Counted from the stretch's first letter, positions 1 through 8,861 are shown. The stretch: DNA of 50,811 nucleotides from Microcoleus sp. bin38.metabat.b11b12b14.051 (GCF_013299165.1 NZ_JAAFKD010000040.1:1-50811), one strand, 5' to 3'. Notes: generated by a model from the letters alone, not told the origin. Made by a program: numbers and translations.

Positions 1-198
1 TACATTACGAAAGTGATGGTGTGCAGGGGTTTTGACCCATTTTAGCTGCATTGCTTGCACTTTTTGAGGATTAAAACGAGCCAACGTCTCTTGCTGTAAG
101 GGTTTTAGGCTTTTTCAGCAAGCCCTAATTATAAATACTTGCAAGTTTTGAAATTTCTTACACTCAAATCTAGCCCAGTCAAATAAATAATAGTAATT

Positions 199-358
199 AG
201 GTTCGTAGTGAGGACTTTAGTCCTTCTTTAGCCAAATCTCAAGAAGGACTAAAGTCCTCACTACAAACCTATAATTATAATAATTTAGGTTCGATTGTTC
301 GGAATGTGAGTCCTTCCTCATCGAACTGAAGAAGGACTAAAGTCCTCACTACGAACCT
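199..358. repeat. Two hairpin copies of the GGTTCGTAGT repeat family
   Basis: Two imperfect palindromes (199-270 and 287-358) begin with AGGTTCG and end in CTACRAACCT. Their arms read AGGACTTTAGTCCTT and AAGGACTAAAGTCCT. The same family recurs near 7.5, 19.2, 37.3, 38.4 and 44 kb. The rest of 1-384 shows no gene I can support. Confidence 0.85.
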
Positions 359-384
359 ATATGAGTGCAGTTGTGCGATCGCAC

Positions 385-1023
385 CTAAGATGAGCCGTGA
401 TCGAAAACATCCTTGTACTGCAACAAATCCAAAGTTACAAACACAGGCAAACACTGAAAACATTGCTGTGCAACTTCCCAGCGTTCCTCTCGCTGCAACA
501 TAGCAGTCAGCTTTTGTTTAGCACTCAGCAAATAGCGAACATCGTTAGCAGCGTAGCTAAGTTGGTCATCGGAAAGATGCTCAGAATTTCCCCAATCCGA
601 ACTCTGAGAAGTCTTGTTGAGTTCTACTTTTTCCAACTCTTGGATTAACTCTTTAAGCCCGTGTCTATTAGTATAAGTTCTCGCTAACTTGCTCGCTATT
701 TTTGTGCAGAAAATAGGTGCAATGTCAATACTCAAATTGTAACGCATTGTTGCCAGATCGAAGCGCGCAAAGTGAAATACCTTCTCAATATTTTCTGCTT
801 CCATCAGCTTTTTCAAATTCGGCGCCGCCGTCTGGCCCTTAGCAATCCGCACCGCCGCAACTTTACCTTGCGGATCGCACAACTGCACCAAACACAAGCG
901 ATCGCGCCACGGTAGCAAACCCATCGTTTCCGTATCAACGGCGATCGCCTCAGCCGTCAAATAATAAGATAACAGAGCATCGGAAATATCGCGATCGCAC
1001 ACTTGAAAATCAGGAAATTGCAT
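385..1023 (-). CDS. DEDDy 3'-5' exonuclease, ribonuclease D-like
   Basis: This is a 212-residue 3'-5' exonuclease domain protein of the RNase D class, expected to trim RNA 3' ends in the cytoplasm using two metal ions. The three exonuclease motifs are visible: DTE in VDTETMG (Exo I), [10 protein letters not shown] (Exo II) and the Y-x3-D motif [10 protein letters not shown] (Exo III). There is no HRDC domain, so it is the short cyanobacterial form rather than full-length Rnd. The frame stays open upstream to 1110, but that extension is encoded entirely by a heptamer tandem repeat (CCCAATGC-like), giving a Pro/Met-rich tail. I therefore place the start at the ATG at 1023, giving MQFPDFQV. Family is clear; the RNA substrate is unknown. 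Confidence 0.88.
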   Translation of the reverse strand: MQFPDFQVCDRDISDALLSYYLTAEAIAVDTETMGLLPWRDRLCLVQLCDPQGKVAAVRIAKGQTAAPNLKKLMEAENIEKVFHFARFDLATMRYNLSIDIAPIFCTKIASKLARTYTNRHGLKELIQELEKVELNKTSQSSDWGNSEHLSDDQLSYAANDVRYLLSAKQKLTAMLQREERWEVAQQCFQCLPVFVTLDLLQYKDVFDHGSS

Positions 1024-1029
1024 TATTGG

Positions 1030-1186
1030 TAATTGGGAATGGGGCATTGGGCATTGGGCATTGGGCATTGGGAATGGGGCATTGGGAATGGGGCATTGGG
1101 AATGGGGCATTGGGCATTGGGCATTGGGAGTAACTCACAAATCACAAACAACGCACTGCTAATGACTAATGACTAATGACTAATGA
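1030..1186. repeat. Heptanucleotide tandem repeats (STRR)
   Basis: 1030-1134 is made of GGGCATT/GGGAATG-type heptamers, and 1159-1186 holds four TAATGAC units. Such short tandem repeats are common between genes of filamentous cyanobacteria. This one lies directly upstream of the exonuclease start and creates a false N-terminal extension of that frame. Confidence 0.85.
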
Positions 1187-1193
1187 CTTCTAA

Positions 1194-1703
1194 TTACCGA
1201 GTTTTGACAAAAAGCTGAGTAAAATAATACTCGCCTTTGGCATTTTTGGCAATTGCAATACCTGTCAAATTAAACTGACCCTCGATATTCTTGCGGTGGC
1301 CATCACTTTTAATCCAACCCTCAACAGCATTGCGTACCGGGTCGCTGAAACCCATGTTGTAAGCAACATTTTCAGCGAAACTTTGATAGGGAACAGTAAC
1401 TGCTTTCGCCCGGCCATCAAATCCATCGTGACTGAATTTAACTTTGCCGCTAGCCATATTTTCGCTGTGAATTCTTGCTATCTGACTAATTCGCGGATCG
1501 ACACTCAGCGGTGGCAATTTTTTTGAGGCTCGATATTGATTGATCTGTTGGTTAACAGCTTTTTCTAAGTCAGCAATTGAACTCGTTGCAGCAATATTAG
1601 TATTCATGGGAGTTTCTGGGAGCGATCGCGCAAGAATGGACTCTGCACAATTAGGCAGGATTGTCAACAATCCCAAGGACATTAAAATCAAAGCTTTGGA
1701 CAT
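1194..1703 (-). CDS. CAP-domain (SCP/PR-1-like) secreted protein
   Basis: The 169-residue protein begins with a hydrophobic segment (residues 4-19, MSKALILMSLGLLTILPN region) that looks like a signal peptide. A CAP domain follows from about residue 45. Family signatures are visible: HSENMASG, FSHDGF, SFAENVAYN, a GWIKSDGHRKNI block and a C-terminal YYFTQLF strand. The conserved His residues in FSHDG and DGHRKN match the CAP cavity. Bacterial CAP proteins of this YkwD-like type are exported and mostly of unknown function. A Cys follows the hydrophobic segment but the preceding residues do not fit a lipobox, so I do not call it a lipoprotein. ATG at 1703 is the natural start. Confidence 0.85.
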   Translation of the reverse strand: MSKALILMSLGLLTILPNCAESILARSLPETPMNTNIAATSSIADLEKAVNQQINQYRASKKLPPLSVDPRISQIARIHSENMASGKVKFSHDGFDGRAKAVTVPYQSFAENVAYNMGFSDPVRNAVEGWIKSDGHRKNIEGQFNLTGIAIAKNAKGEYYFTQLFVKTR

Positions 1704-1810
1704 GAACTATTAGCACCAGATAAAGAAAACCGGGCGGTTGGAAACCGCGGCGACACAGACAAAACCCGCCTCCGCGGGTTGAAGAGTAGCCGATGAAAAT
1801 TACGTTTTTT

Positions 1811-1935
1811 TCTTCCGTCGGCGTCCGGCGGACATTGTTTGTGTAGACGCGGTTTCAACCGCCGTCTGATTTATTTTCTTCCGTCGGCGTCCGGCGGACA
1901 TTGTTTGTGTAGACGCGGTTTCAACCGCCGTCTGA
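1811..1935. repeat. Direct repeat, 59-bp unit, 66-bp period
   Basis: Two nearly identical units (1811-1869 and 1877-1935) start TCTTCCGTCGGCGTCCGGCG and end AACCGCCGTCTGA. Each contains GGTTTCAACCGCCG. A degenerate inverted piece (GGTTGGAAACCGCGGCG) lies at about 1737. They fill the gap between trpB and the CAP gene. Confidence 0.85.
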
Positions 1936-1973
1936 CCATTCCTACAGGGCGATCGCCCAAAATTCCGCTCGCG

Positions 1974-3212
1974 CTAGATATTCAGAACCTTCGCCACAGT
2001 CTGAACGTCTTTGTCACCGCGTCCCGAACAGTTGAGGACAATGCGCGGACTGCCGCTTAGCTGAGGACACAGAGTCTCCAAATAGGCGATCGCGTGAGCA
2101 GTTTCCAAAGCCGGAATAATCCCCTCCAACTGCGAAAGACGCTGAAAAGCATCCAAAGCTTGCTGATCGGTAACACTATAATATTCAGCCCGGCCCGCAT
2201 CCTTCAAATAACTGTGTTCCGGCCCGACACCAGGATAATCCAAACCAGCACTAATCGAATGCGGCTCAATTACTTGACCCTCATCATCTTGCAATAGATA
2301 ACTCATTGCACCGTGCAGAACACCGACAGTTCCCATAGTCAAAGTAGCAGCGTGTTTATCAGTTTCCACACCTTCGCCCGCCGCTTCAACACCAATCAAT
2401 CTGACAGATTCTTCCCCAACAAACTCGTGGAAAAGACCCATTGCATTAGAACCGCCACCGACACAAGCTAATAAAATATCCGGCAAACCGCCCCACTTTT
2501 CCTGACATTGAGCGCGGGTTTCTACACCAATAATTGCATGGAAATCGCGCACCATCATCGGGTAAGGATGCGGCCCCGCTACGGAACCGAGAATATAATG
2601 AGTTGTCTCAACATTTGTCACCCAATCGCGAATCGCTTCCGAAGTCGCATCTTTGAGAGTTCCCGTACCCGCCGAAACCCCGCGTACTTCCGCTCCCATC
2701 AAGCGCATTCTAAACACATTTAAAGCCTGTCTTTCCATGTCGTGAACGCCCATGTAGACAACGCACTGTATGCCGAAACGAGCGCAAACTGTTGCAGTCG
2801 CAACGCCGTGCTGACCTGCACCAGTTTCAGCAATTACGCGCTGTTTCCCCATGCGTTTTGCTAACAATGCTTGAGCTAAAGCGTTGTTAATTTTGTGAGC
2901 TCCAGTGTGGTTTAAATCTTCGCGTTTGAGGTAAATTTGCGCGCCGGTACCATCGGGTTTAGCGTAGTGTTCGGTAAGGCGTTCGGCAAAATACAAAGGG
3001 CTGGGGCGGCCGACATAATCTTTGAGTAATCCTTGGAGTTGCTGTTGAAATTCCGGATCTTTTCGGTATTTGTGAAAAGCGGCTTCGAGTTCAAACAAAG
3101 CCGGCATCAGGGTTTCAGGGACGTATTTGCCGCCGAATTTGCCGAATCTGCCGAGGGAGTCGGGGCGTTGGGCGGTGGTTTCGGTGGTGAGACGCAGGGG
3201 GGTGACAGTCAT
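1974..3212 (-). CDS. trpB: Tryptophan synthase beta chain
   Basis: This enzyme catalyses the PLP-dependent condensation of indole and L-serine to tryptophan, the last step of the pathway, in complex with TrpA. The 412 residues match the usual TrpB length. [17 protein letters not shown] carries the Schiff-base lysine at about residue 107, followed by [14 protein letters not shown], the phosphate-binding GGGSNAMG loop, and the C-terminal [10 protein letters not shown] block. trpA is not adjacent; in cyanobacteria the trp genes are usually scattered. The gene appears monocistronic, with repeat-filled gaps on both sides. The start is the ATG at 3212, just downstream of an ATTTTAGATTTT repeat. Confidence 0.97.
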   Translation of the reverse strand: MTVTPLRLTTETTAQRPDSLGRFGKFGGKYVPETLMPALFELEAAFHKYRKDPEFQQQLQGLLKDYVGRPSPLYFAERLTEHYAKPDGTGAQIYLKREDLNHTGAHKINNALAQALLAKRMGKQRVIAETGAGQHGVATATVCARFGIQCVVYMGVHDMERQALNVFRMRLMGAEVRGVSAGTGTLKDATSEAIRDWVTNVETTHYILGSVAGPHPYPMMVRDFHAIIGVETRAQCQEKWGGLPDILLACVGGGSNAMGLFHEFVGEESVRLIGVEAAGEGVETDKHAATLTMGTVGVLHGAMSYLLQDDEGQVIEPHSISAGLDYPGVGPEHSYLKDAGRAEYYSVTDQQALDAFQRLSQLEGIIPALETAHAIAYLETLCPQLSGSPRIVLNCSGRGDKDVQTVAKVLNI

Positions 3213-3416
3213 AGGATTTTAGATTTTAGATTTTAGATTTTTAGATTCGCAGGTAAGCTAGAGGCGGGCGTATCGATCGCACGCTGAGTCGATCGTACCA
3301 AATTGCTTGGGGACTTGAGGCGATCGAACAAATTTCATTTTGACATCATTCCCAGCCGTACCGCGGGATGCCTAAACATCGCCCGGAAAGGTTTCTGCTT
3401 CTGTCCATTGCTGGAT

Positions 3417-3557
3417 TTTCGCAACGGGTGCATCTCAATGAAGGCAAATATGTTTGTAGGGGCGAAGCATGACCTCCGTCAATATGGGATTATAACTAAT
3501 AACTTATATGCGGTCATGCTTCGCCCTCTTCAAAAGTGAGATGCACCCTTTCGCAAC
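3417..3557. mobile_element. MITE-like element, copy 1, with 9-bp target duplication
   Basis: A 123-bp element (3426-3548) has perfect 12-bp terminal inverted repeats, GGGTGCATCTCA and TGAGATGCACCC. It carries internal inverted arms around GGGCGAAGCATGACC / GGTCATGCTTCGCCC. The 9 bp TTTCGCAAC flank it directly on both sides (3417-3425 and 3549-3557), as expected for a target-site duplication. There is no coding capacity. Copy 2 is at 5176-5297 in inverted orientation. Confidence 0.9.
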
Positions 3558-3753
3558 TATCCTACGAGAATCCTGTGGCATGGCTGTCTTAGGTTCACTG
3601 CACAGGCTGACTTAGGCTTGCCCTGCCGCCAGAACATTTTTACTTGCCTTGATATTTCGGTCATTATTAACCGCAGAATTGTACATTAGATTGAGGAACC
3701 ATTAGCAGATCTCACTTGTTTCAGTTATTCTTACAAAACAGGAAACCAAAATC

Positions 3754-4413
3754 GTGAATATCGACATTCGTTATAAACCTTCCTTTGCCACAATTTTTCT
3801 TACCCTCGAACCTGGAGAAAGCATTATTGCTGAATCAGGAGCGATGATAGCAATGGATGCAGCACTCACCATGAAAACAGAATTTAATGGAGGTTTTTTG
3901 TCAGGCCTATTAAAAAAGTTTTTTGGAGGTGAATCGCTGTTCGTAAATCGATTTACAAATCCAACACGGCAGTCTCTCCAAGTCGTTCTTTCTCAATCGA
4001 CAATCGGAGATATTGCCGAAGCTCAAGTCTACGAAAATAACCTGTGCTTTCAACCAGGTGCTTATATTGCCAGTACCCCCGATATCAAATTAGGCGTGCG
4101 CTGGGCTGGATTGTCAAGTTGGTTTTCGGGAGAAGGCTTATTTAAATTGCAAGCCAGCGGACAGGGAACAGTATTTTTTGGTGCCTATGGTGGTTTGACT
4201 CGCAAGCAAATTAATGGTGATTTTATTGTCGATACAGGGCATTTAGTAGCTTATGAGTCGGGAATGAAAATGTCAGTAAAAATGGCAGGCGGATTATTAG
4301 GCTCCATCACATCTGGGGAAGGGTTTGTTAATAAAGTCACGGGCAAAGGAACGATTTACTTGCAATCCAGAAGTATCGACGGTTTAGTTCAATTTTTATC
4401 AAGTAAAGTTTGA
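3754..4413 (+). CDS. AIM24 family protein (first of three)
   Basis: The 219-residue protein belongs to the AIM24/TIGR00266 family, a beta-rich, double-psi/TRAP-like fold whose biochemical role in bacteria is not established. Family marks are ESIIAESGAMIAMD near the N-terminus, FFGGESLFVNRF, the repeated W-F-SGEGLFKLQASGQG block in the middle, and DTGHLVAYE followed by SGEGFVNKVTGKG at the end. The start is GTG at 3754 with AGGAAACC upstream. It opens a run of three related genes (3754, 4450 and 5405) and is the most diverged of them. No signal peptide or membrane segment is seen. The repeated arrangement suggests duplication followed by divergence. Confidence 0.88.
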   Translation: MNIDIRYKPSFATIFLTLEPGESIIAESGAMIAMDAALTMKTEFNGGFLSGLLKKFFGGESLFVNRFTNPTRQSLQVVLSQSTIGDIAEAQVYENNLCFQPGAYIASTPDIKLGVRWAGLSSWFSGEGLFKLQASGQGTVFFGAYGGLTRKQINGDFIVDTGHLVAYESGMKMSVKMAGGLLGSITSGEGFVNKVTGKGTIYLQSRSIDGLVQFLSSKV

Positions 4414-4449
4414 GTTGCCAGCGAATATACCCATTACCTACTACCGAAT

Positions 4450-5130
4450 ATGAAAATTGAACTTTTACAACAACCCGACAGCACAATCGCCCGTATCACT
4501 CTAAATGCAGGGGAAGAAATCGTTGCCGAAGCAGGTGCAATGGTGGCAATGAGTGGCAATCTACAAGCAAGTACGACATTGCGCCAAGGCAAAGGTGGCG
4601 GTATTCTCGGCGGACTCAAACGCATGATTGGTGGAGAGTCGCTATTTTTAAGTGTATTTCGATCGCCAACACCGGAAAATACACTATTTTTAGCACCCAA
4701 AATGTTAGGTGATATGCTGCACTATCAAATGGGGAAGAGTGGCTTAGTCGTACAAGCAGGTTCCTACTTAGCCAGCACATCTGATGTCAATATAGACTTG
4801 GGTTTTCAAGGCTTCAAATCACTTTTTTCTGGAGAAAGTATCTTCTGGCTGGATATCAGCGGTCAAGGAGACTTACTTTTGAGTTCCTTCGGCGCAATTT
4901 ACGAAGTTCCCGTCAAAGGAGAATACATTGTTGATACAGGTCATATTGTCGCTTTTGAGAAAACTTTAACTTTTGAAATTACTAAACCTCCAGGAAGTAG
5001 TTGGGTGAGTACATTTCTCGGTGGAGAGGGTTTAGTTTGTCGGTTTAAAGGCAACGGTCGCCTTTTTTGTCAAACCCACAATGCTCCAGCATTCGGTCAA
5101 GTTGTCGGCGGTCGTTTACCTCCCAGGTAG
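4450..5130 (+). CDS. AIM24 family protein (second of three)
   Basis: This 226-residue AIM24/TIGR00266 paralogue begins 36 bp after the previous gene, so the two are probably cotranscribed. It shares EEIVAEAGAMVAMSG, RMIGGESLFLSVF, FSGESIFWLDISGQGD, DTGHIVAFEKT and FLGGEGLVCRFKGNGRLF. The GLVCRF block is shared with the third paralogue but not with the first. The protein is predicted soluble, with no catalytic residues that I can name. A MITE-like element is inserted between this gene and the third copy, which probably separates the third copy's expression from this pair. Confidence 0.88.
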   Translation: MKIELLQQPDSTIARITLNAGEEIVAEAGAMVAMSGNLQASTTLRQGKGGGILGGLKRMIGGESLFLSVFRSPTPENTLFLAPKMLGDMLHYQMGKSGLVVQAGSYLASTSDVNIDLGFQGFKSLFSGESIFWLDISGQGDLLLSSFGAIYEVPVKGEYIVDTGHIVAFEKTLTFEITKPPGSSWVSTFLGGEGLVCRFKGNGRLFCQTHNAPAFGQVVGGRLPPR

Positions 5131-5175
5131 CAAGAGAGAAAGATGAGGAGACGGGGAAACAAGGGAGATCGATAA

Positions 5176-5297
5176 GGGTGCATCTCACTTTTGAAGAGGG
5201 CGAAGCATGACCGCATATAAGTTATTAGTTATAATCCCATATTGACTGCGGTCATGCTTCGCCCCTACAAACATATTTTCCAAAGTGAGATACACCC
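5176..5297. mobile_element. MITE-like element, copy 2 (inverted relative to copy 1)
   Basis: This 122-bp element has ends GGGTGCATCTCA and TGAGATACACCC (one mismatch). It is flanked by the direct 9-bp repeat GATCGATAA at 5167-5175 and 5298-5306. Its sequence is close to the reverse complement of 3426-3548, including the GGGCGAAGCATGACC arms. It lies between the second and third AIM24 genes. Confidence 0.9.
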
Positions 5298-5334
5298 GAT
5301 CGATAAAGTTAATTAATTACCTATTTCCCGTATC

Positions 5335-5403
5335 AACTGTCAACTATCAACTGTCAACTGTCAACTATCAACTGTCAACTATCAACTATCAACTATCAAC
5401 TTA
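5335..5403. repeat. Heptanucleotide tandem repeat (CAACTGT/CAACTAT)
   Basis: About nine heptamer units alternate CAACTGT and CAACTAT directly upstream of the third AIM24 start. Read through, they would give an artificial NYQLST-repeat N-terminus, so the start is placed after them. Confidence 0.85.
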
Positions 5404-5404
5404 T

Positions 5405-6100
5405 ATGCCTAGCAATATCTCATATACAATCGAGCATTCTCCATCCTATGCCCAACTAAAACTCAAAATTCCTGCCAACCAAACAGTGTTGGTAGAATCT
5501 TCTGGTATGGCAGCAATGGATAGTCACATCACCCTGAAATCAAAAGTCAAAGGAGGCTTAATGAAAGGCCTCACGCGAATGTTAGCAGGCGAGTCCTTGT
5601 TTATCACCGAATTTAGTGCGCCCGAACGTTCTGGAACACTTTACGTTTCCCCTGGAGTTCCCGGTGATATTCAACATTATCACCTCAATGGAAATAGTTT
5701 GATGATGCAATCTTCTGCGTTTGTGGCATCGAGTTCTACTGTAGACATTGATACTAAATTTCAGGGATTAAAAGGCTTCTTTAGTGGCGAATCTCTGTTT
5801 TTTCTGAAAGCAACTGGACAAGGCGATATTTGGTTTAATTCCTATGGCGCAATCCTGGAAATTCCGGTGAATGGAAGTTACATCGTAGATACCGGTTATA
5901 TCGTCGCCTTTGAGGATACACTGAATTATAATGTTGAAGTCATGGGCGGGCTATCCTGGAAAAACTTGAGGACGGGAATTTTAGGTGGAGAGGGCTTGGT
6001 TTGTCGTTTCAGTGGAGAGGGGAAACTGTGGATACAGTCTCGCAACCTGTTTCCTCTGATCAACTTTTTAAATCCCTTCCGCCCGACAAAAAACAATTAG
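5405..6100 (+). CDS. AIM24 family protein (third of three)
   Basis: This is a third AIM24/TIGR00266 paralogue, 231 residues from the chosen ATG at 5405 (MPSNISYTIEHSPSY). The frame is open from 5285, but residues before this ATG are encoded by the end of the MITE and by heptamer repeats. Motifs are QTVLVESSGMAAMDS, RMLAGESLFITEF, FSGESLFFLKATGQGD, DTGYIVAFEDT and ILGGEGLVCRFSGEGKLW. It is closer to the second gene than to the first. It precedes an M48 peptidase gene by 78 bp, so readthrough is possible. No function beyond the family can be stated. Confidence 0.86.
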   Translation: MPSNISYTIEHSPSYAQLKLKIPANQTVLVESSGMAAMDSHITLKSKVKGGLMKGLTRMLAGESLFITEFSAPERSGTLYVSPGVPGDIQHYHLNGNSLMMQSSAFVASSSTVDIDTKFQGLKGFFSGESLFFLKATGQGDIWFNSYGAILEIPVNGSYIVDTGYIVAFEDTLNYNVEVMGGLSWKNLRTGILGGEGLVCRFSGEGKLWIQSRNLFPLINFLNPFRPTKNN

Positions 6101-6178
6101 TTTGATGCCGGTCTAGAACTTGTAGGATGCGTTAAGTATCGCAACGCATCCATGATAATATAATAATTTAAAAATATT

Positions 6179-7009
6179 ATGACCGATCGCAATCCACCTA
6201 CAAGTAACAGACAACTGCTAATCATATTGGGGATTTTCCTAGGATTAGGATGTTTATTGCTTTGGGGAACCATCAAACTGCTAGATGGGCTGATTTTATT
6301 AATTCCGCCCGAACTCGAACAGCGGTTGGGGGCGTTAGTTATCCCAGCTTACGAACGTCTTGCAGAATCTTCTCCGGCACAAGATACCGTCAATCAACTT
6401 CTCGATCGCCTGGAAACTAAATTACCAAAAGAAAAAAATATCGATCGCAACTATCGACTACTGTACATTCCCGATGATACCATAAACGCGCTAGCCTTAC
6501 CCGGAGATACAATTATTGTTTATCGGGGTTTAATACAGCAATTAGAATCGGAAAACGAGTTAATGATGATCTTAGGTCATGAGTTGGGTCATTTCGCCCA
6601 TCGCGATCATTTGCGCGGAATTGGGCGAGGATTGGCATTACAATTTGTGGTATCTGTGTTTGCAGGCGATACAGGTGGGCTGGCGAATCTTGCTGCTGCG
6701 ATCGCTTCCAATTTAAGCAAAGCCCAATTTTCTCGCAATCAGGAAGCCCAAGCCGATGAATTTGGCTTACAACTCCTCGTTTCCCATTACGGACACGCGG
6801 CAGGCGCCACAGACTTTTTCCAGCGATTGGCGAAACAACCTCACTTAGATATTGCTTTGTTAGCGACTCATCCGGCACCTGGCGATCGCAGTATCACGTT
6901 AACACGAACGATCGCCCAACGTCGCTATCTGATGCAAGAGCGATCGCCTTTACCCGCAACACTTAAGGCGATGGATAATCAAAGGCTTAATAATTCGCTA
7001 AATCCTTGA
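6179..7009 (+). CDS. M48-family membrane-anchored zinc metallopeptidase
   Basis: The 276-residue protein has one N-terminal transmembrane segment (about residues 12-34), then a peptidase M48 catalytic domain. The zinc site is complete: HELGH at 134-138 and the third ligand Glu in RNQEAQADEFG at about 189. The conserved LLATHPAPGDR block near residue 233 is typical of M48 enzymes. In bacteria this family (HtpX, LoiP/YcaL-like) degrades damaged or misfolded membrane and periplasmic proteins. With one TM segment rather than four it is closer to the LoiP/YggG type. The C-terminus ends soon after the domain, with no TPR repeats. The ATG at 6179 follows an AT-rich leader. Confidence 0.9.
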   Translation: MTDRNPPTSNRQLLIILGIFLGLGCLLLWGTIKLLDGLILLIPPELEQRLGALVIPAYERLAESSPAQDTVNQLLDRLETKLPKEKNIDRNYRLLYIPDDTINALALPGDTIIVYRGLIQQLESENELMMILGHELGHFAHRDHLRGIGRGLALQFVVSVFAGDTGGLANLAAAIASNLSKAQFSRNQEAQADEFGLQLLVSHYGHAAGATDFFQRLAKQPHLDIALLATHPAPGDRSITLTRTIAQRRYLMQERSPLPATLKAMDNQRLNNSLNP

Positions 7010-7116
7010 GTCGTTAATACACTAGGTATAATATCAGAGTCTCAGCGGGCGATCGCAACTTTACTCAATTCACTAAAACTAGAAATACCCTAAAAAATCT
7101 TCAACCATTATAACAC

Positions 7117-7485
7117 ATGGCAGCATCCAAACCAAAAAAATCAGACAACAAAACAACCGACGGCAAACGCATAGTTTACTCCGAGTTTGGTAACTACGAA
7201 AACTCAGCCGCCCTCGAACGAGGAACGCCGGAAGCTCCCCCAAATCAACAAAATATTAAAGTAGAAGCATCCCGAAAAGGACGCGGCGGCAAAACCGTTA
7301 CAGTCATCAGCGGCTTTCAAGAAAAACCTGAAACTTTAGCAGACTTAGCCAAGCAGCTAAAAGCCCAATGCGGCACAGGTGGCACAGTCAAGGAAAATGA
7401 AATCGAAATTCAAGGCGAACACAAACAAAAGATTGCCGAAATTCTCAAAAAATTAGGATACAAAGCTAAAATTAGCGGTGGATAA
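7117..7485 (+). CDS. SUI1/YciH-type translation initiation factor
   Basis: The 122-residue protein has a basic, charged N-terminal third and a C-terminal SUI1/eIF1 domain (about residues 48-119). The domain shows RKGRGGKTVTVISGF, then LADLAKQLKAQCGTGGTVK and EIEIQGEHKQKIAEILKKLGY, which is the classic SUI1 pattern. Bacterial YciH-type proteins act at the ribosome and can influence start-codon fidelity. The start at the ATG at 7117 gives the usual length. It is immediately followed by a repeat array, so it is likely monocistronic. Confidence 0.92.
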   Translation: MAASKPKKSDNKTTDGKRIVYSEFGNYENSAALERGTPEAPPNQQNIKVEASRKGRGGKTVTVISGFQEKPETLADLAKQLKAQCGTGGTVKENEIEIQGEHKQKIAEILKKLGYKAKISGG

Positions 7486-7500
7486 ATTAACTTCAAAATA

Positions 7501-7710
7501 AGGTTCGTAGTAAGGACTTTAGTCCTTCCCAGGTTCGTAGTAAGGACTAAAGTCCTTCCCAGGTTCGTAGTAAGGACTTTAGTCCTCTCCAGGTTCGTAG
7601 TAAGGACTTTAGTCCTTCCCAGGTTCGTAGTAAGGACTTTAGTCCTCTCCAGGTTCGTAGTAAGGACTTTAGTCCTTCTTAGGTTCGTAGTAAAGACTTT
7701 AGTCTTTTGA
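7501..7710. repeat. Seven 30-bp direct repeats of the GGTTCGTAGT family
   Basis: Exactly spaced 30-bp units start at 7501, 7531, 7561, 7591, 7621, 7651 and 7681. Each reads AGGTTCGTAGTAAGGACTTT plus AGTCC(T/C)T-type ends. One unit carries the flipped core GGACTAAAGTCC. The reverse-strand frame through them (RTKVLTTNLE repeats) is a by-product, not a gene. Confidence 0.9.
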
Positions 7711-7713
7711 ATC

Positions 7714-7868
7714 AAGAACGGACTGAAGTCCGCACTACGAACCAATAACTTCTTCCTTCAATTAAGGAGTAACGAAGAACGGACTGAAGTCCGCACTACG
7801 AACCAATAACTTCTTCCTTCAATTAATGAGTAACGAAGAACGGACTTCAGTCCGTACTACGAACCAAC
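7714..7868. repeat. 61-bp tandem repeat, about 2.5 copies
   Basis: Units starting at 7714, 7775 and 7836 read AAGAACGGACTGAAGTCCGC then ACTACGAACCAATAACTTCT and end AATTAAGGAGTAACG. It is the opposite-orientation version of the family just before it, with a spacer. A CTTCCTT-type pyrimidine tract (7870-7918) follows, up to the recR start. Confidence 0.85.
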
Positions 7869-7920
7869 AACTTCTTTATTCTTCCTTCTTCCGTCTTCCT
7901 TCTTCCTTCTTCCTTCATTT

Positions 7921-8514
7921 ATGTACACTAGACCATTAGCCCGTTTAATCGAACAATTGCAGCGCTTACCAGGAGTCGGCCCGAAAACTGCACAACGACT
8001 CGCTTTACATATTTTAAAACGACCCGAAGAAGATGTGCAAGCCCTAGCTCAATCTTTGATTGATGCCAAAAAACAAGTCGGTTTCTGTAAGGTATGCTTT
8101 CACTTATCCGCTGAACCTGTTTGCGACATTTGTCGCAACACTAACCGCGACAGTTCTACGATTTGTGTAGTGTCAGAATCCCGTGATGTAATTGCTTTAG
8201 AAAAAACGCGGGAATACATAGGTAAATATCATGTTGTTGGCGGTGTTATCTCGCCGATGGATGGAATTGGCCCGGAACAATTGAACATTCAACCGTTAGT
8301 TCGCCGCGTTAGCCAGCAAAAGATTGGTGAGGTAATTATTGCCATTAGTCCTAGCGTGGAAGGTGAAACTACTACTCTTTACATCGGTCATTTATTGAAA
8401 CCTTTTACCAAAGTGACGCGAATAGCTTTTGGTTTGCCGATGGGGGGAGATTTGGAATATGCTGATGAGGTAACTTTGGCTCGCGCTTTGGAAGGGAGGA
8501 GGGAATTGGATTAG
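7921..8514 (+). CDS. recR: Recombination protein RecR
   Basis: RecR acts with RecF and RecO to load RecA at gapped DNA. The 197 residues match family length. Visible in order are the helix-hairpin-helix [18 protein letters not shown] (13-32), a four-cysteine zinc motif FCKVCF...CDIC (Cys56, 59, 68 and 71), and the Toprim domain from about residue 80 ([16 protein letters not shown], then [14 protein letters not shown]). The C-terminus [23 protein letters not shown] is diagnostic. ATG at 7921 directly follows the pyrimidine repeat. Neither recF nor recO is in the window. Confidence 0.97.
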   Translation: MYTRPLARLIEQLQRLPGVGPKTAQRLALHILKRPEEDVQALAQSLIDAKKQVGFCKVCFHLSAEPVCDICRNTNRDSSTICVVSESRDVIALEKTREYIGKYHVVGGVISPMDGIGPEQLNIQPLVRRVSQQKIGEVIIAISPSVEGETTTLYIGHLLKPFTKVTRIAFGLPMGGDLEYADEVTLARALEGRRELD

Positions 8515-8677
8515 GTGAATTGAATGAGATGAGGAATGAACCGCGAAGGCGCTAAGGACACGAAGGAAGATCGGAGAAGGGGATGAGTTGATAGTTGATA
8601 TTTAAATTGCTCTTTCTTTAGTATATGCGATTGCTTAGCACAGTATCTCTCTTGCAAAAGTCCTTTAATCACATTTA

Positions 8678-8777
8678 GGAACGGGCATCTTGCCCGTTCC
8701 ACAGAAAAAAAATAGGAACGGGCAAGATGCCCGTTCCACACACAGAAAAATTGTGGAACGGGCATCTTGCCCGTTCC
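8678..8777. repeat. Three perfect 23-bp palindromes GGAACGGGC..GCCCGTTCC
   Basis: Copies lie at 8678-8700, 8715-8737 and 8755-8777. The core arms GGAACGGGCA and TGCCCGTTCC flank a TCT or AGA centre. The centre of copy 2 is flipped relative to copies 1 and 3. They fill the recR to prolyl oligopeptidase gap, where 8515-8861 has no gene. Confidence 0.9.
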
Positions 8778-8861
8778 TAGCTATTTTTGTAAAAGGTCTA
8801 CTGAACAATGATAATCTTGTAAAAAAGGTTAAACTTAACAAAGTTACTAAAAGCAAAAATC

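Noticed and set aside
1..115. A reverse-strand open frame running off the left edge (KPLQQETLARFNPQ...)
   Set aside because: Only about 35 codons are visible, with no secure start and no family that I recognise; it may be the start of a gene beyond the edge, but this cannot be shown.
7410..7745. A 111-codon reverse frame with RTKVLTTNLG repeats
   Set aside because: It exists only because the 30-bp repeat is a multiple of three; it is the antisense of a dispersed hairpin family.
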